From the NCBI GenBank assembly GCA_024225635.1, contig JAAEMK010000042.1, positions 1 to 64,000 on the forward strand: 64,000 nucleotides of DNA, given 5' to 3'. Origin of the DNA: Desulfobacteraceae bacterium (GTDB lineage Bacteria > Desulfobacterota > Desulfobacteria > Desulfobacterales > Desulfobacteraceae). The position numbers and the translations under genes are program-made. Of the stretch, positions 63,615 to 64,000 are shown piece after piece. Numbering within the stretch: position 1 is the first letter of the stretch; the number at the start of each line of letters is the position of its first letter. The notes beneath the pieces were generated by a model. That model was not told where the DNA came from, did no database searches, and worked only from the letters and a program-made list of their open reading frames with translations.

Positions 63615-64000
63615 ATGTTTGAAGTCATAGGCGAGAGAATCAATACGTCCAGGAAAAAGGTGCAGGCGGCGGTTGCGGAAAGGGATGCCGATTACATTGT
63701 GGATGATGTAAAGCAGCAGCTTGCTGCCGGAGCCCACTACATTGATGTGAATGCCGGTGCCCGCATCGGGCATGAAACAGAGGATATGCGTTGGCTCATA
63801 GATACCATCCAGCCCATTGCAACAGTGCCCCTGTGCCTTGACAGCCCTGATCCCGCCGTTCTTGAGATGGCGTTTCAGATGGTTGAAACAAAGCCGATGG
63901 TCAACTCCATCAGCCTTGAAAAAGATCGCCTTGAGGCGATGCTGCCCTTTCTTGACGGCAAGGATTGCAAGGTCATTGCCCTTTGCATGGATGATGCCGG
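63615..64000 (+). CDS. Methyltetrahydrofolate:corrinoid methyltransferase, 5' part
   Basis: The frame runs from an ATG at 63615 to the window edge without a stop (128 codons seen). The translation starts FEVIGERINTSRKKVQ, the classical entry to a pterin-binding TIM barrel, followed by AGAHYIDVNAGARIGHETEDM, VPLCLDSPDPAVLE and KPMVNSISLEKDRLEAMLPF, all signatures of the MtgA/AcsE/MtvA type. It should move the methyl group from the corrinoid protein to tetrahydrofolate. The gene is partial at the right edge. GGGGATTG upstream is a moderate ribosome-binding site. Confidence 0.93.
   Translation, partial: MFEVIGERINTSRKKVQAAVAERDADYIVDDVKQQLAAGAHYIDVNAGARIGHETEDMRWLIDTIQPIATVPLCLDSPDPAVLEMAFQMVETKPMVNSISLEKDRLEAMLPFLDGKDCKVIALCMDDA

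Overview
The window reads as chromosomal DNA of a Gram-negative, motile, anaerobic-type bacterium. I infer a deltaproteobacterium of the Desulfobacterales kind, from the dense two-component, c-di-GMP and chemoreceptor signalling, the TonB receptors, and a corrinoid-dependent methyltransferase cluster with an MttB-family protein, a BCCT transporter, a corrinoid protein and a pterin-binding methyltransferase. No rRNA, tRNA or sulfate-reduction gene is present, so the taxonomy is inference only. Most of the window is GC-rich and tightly packed, with many 4-base start/stop overlaps; long open frames antisense to real genes are by-products of that composition.

Left end (1-2520): a visibly AT-richer patch with a 5'-truncated polysaccharide deacetylase, a small lipoprotein, a 46-residue Asn/Gln-rich protein, an HTH-like protein and a probable structured RNA ending in a terminator. 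It looks like an acquired or decaying island. From 2682 to 10292 (minus strand) a four-gene operon encodes a TonB receptor, a YfiR-like periplasmic protein, a CHASE8-like hybrid histidine kinase and a REC-PAS-GGDEF-EAL protein. 10459-12308 is a sodium:solute symporter with a small membrane partner. 12939-14882 holds a two-gene unit of unknown function and an alpha/beta hydrolase. 14998-20401 encodes a TonB receptor, a YcaO protein and an MFS exporter.

Middle (20702-38236): uvrA, DUF1848, dusB, an HDOD protein, a PspA/YjfI pair, an alpha-oxoamine synthase followed by an RNase H-like exonuclease and a B12-type radical SAM protein, a CheY-CheC-diguanylate cyclase operon, a short Rho-like protein preceded by five exact 11-bp repeats, an AlaX-like editing domain and a nitrilase-family amidase. 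Intergenic spaces here carry two families of inverted repeats (a GGGGACAG/CTGTCCCC family and an about 80-bp palindromic element).

Right part (38233-64000): a Lol-like export operon (LolA-like protein, two FtsX permeases, ATPase, beta-barrel), a frameshifted diguanylate cyclase, three tandem paralogous chemoreceptors, a YchF-like GTPase/MBL/SDR operon, and finally a GntR-controlled methylated-amine cluster: MttB-family methyltransferase, BCCT transporter, BenE-like transporter, chemoreceptor, corrinoid protein and the start of a methyltetrahydrofolate methyltransferase. The last cluster couples uptake, chemotaxis and demethylation of a quaternary amine, and is the most coherent candidate for a novel catabolic system in the window.
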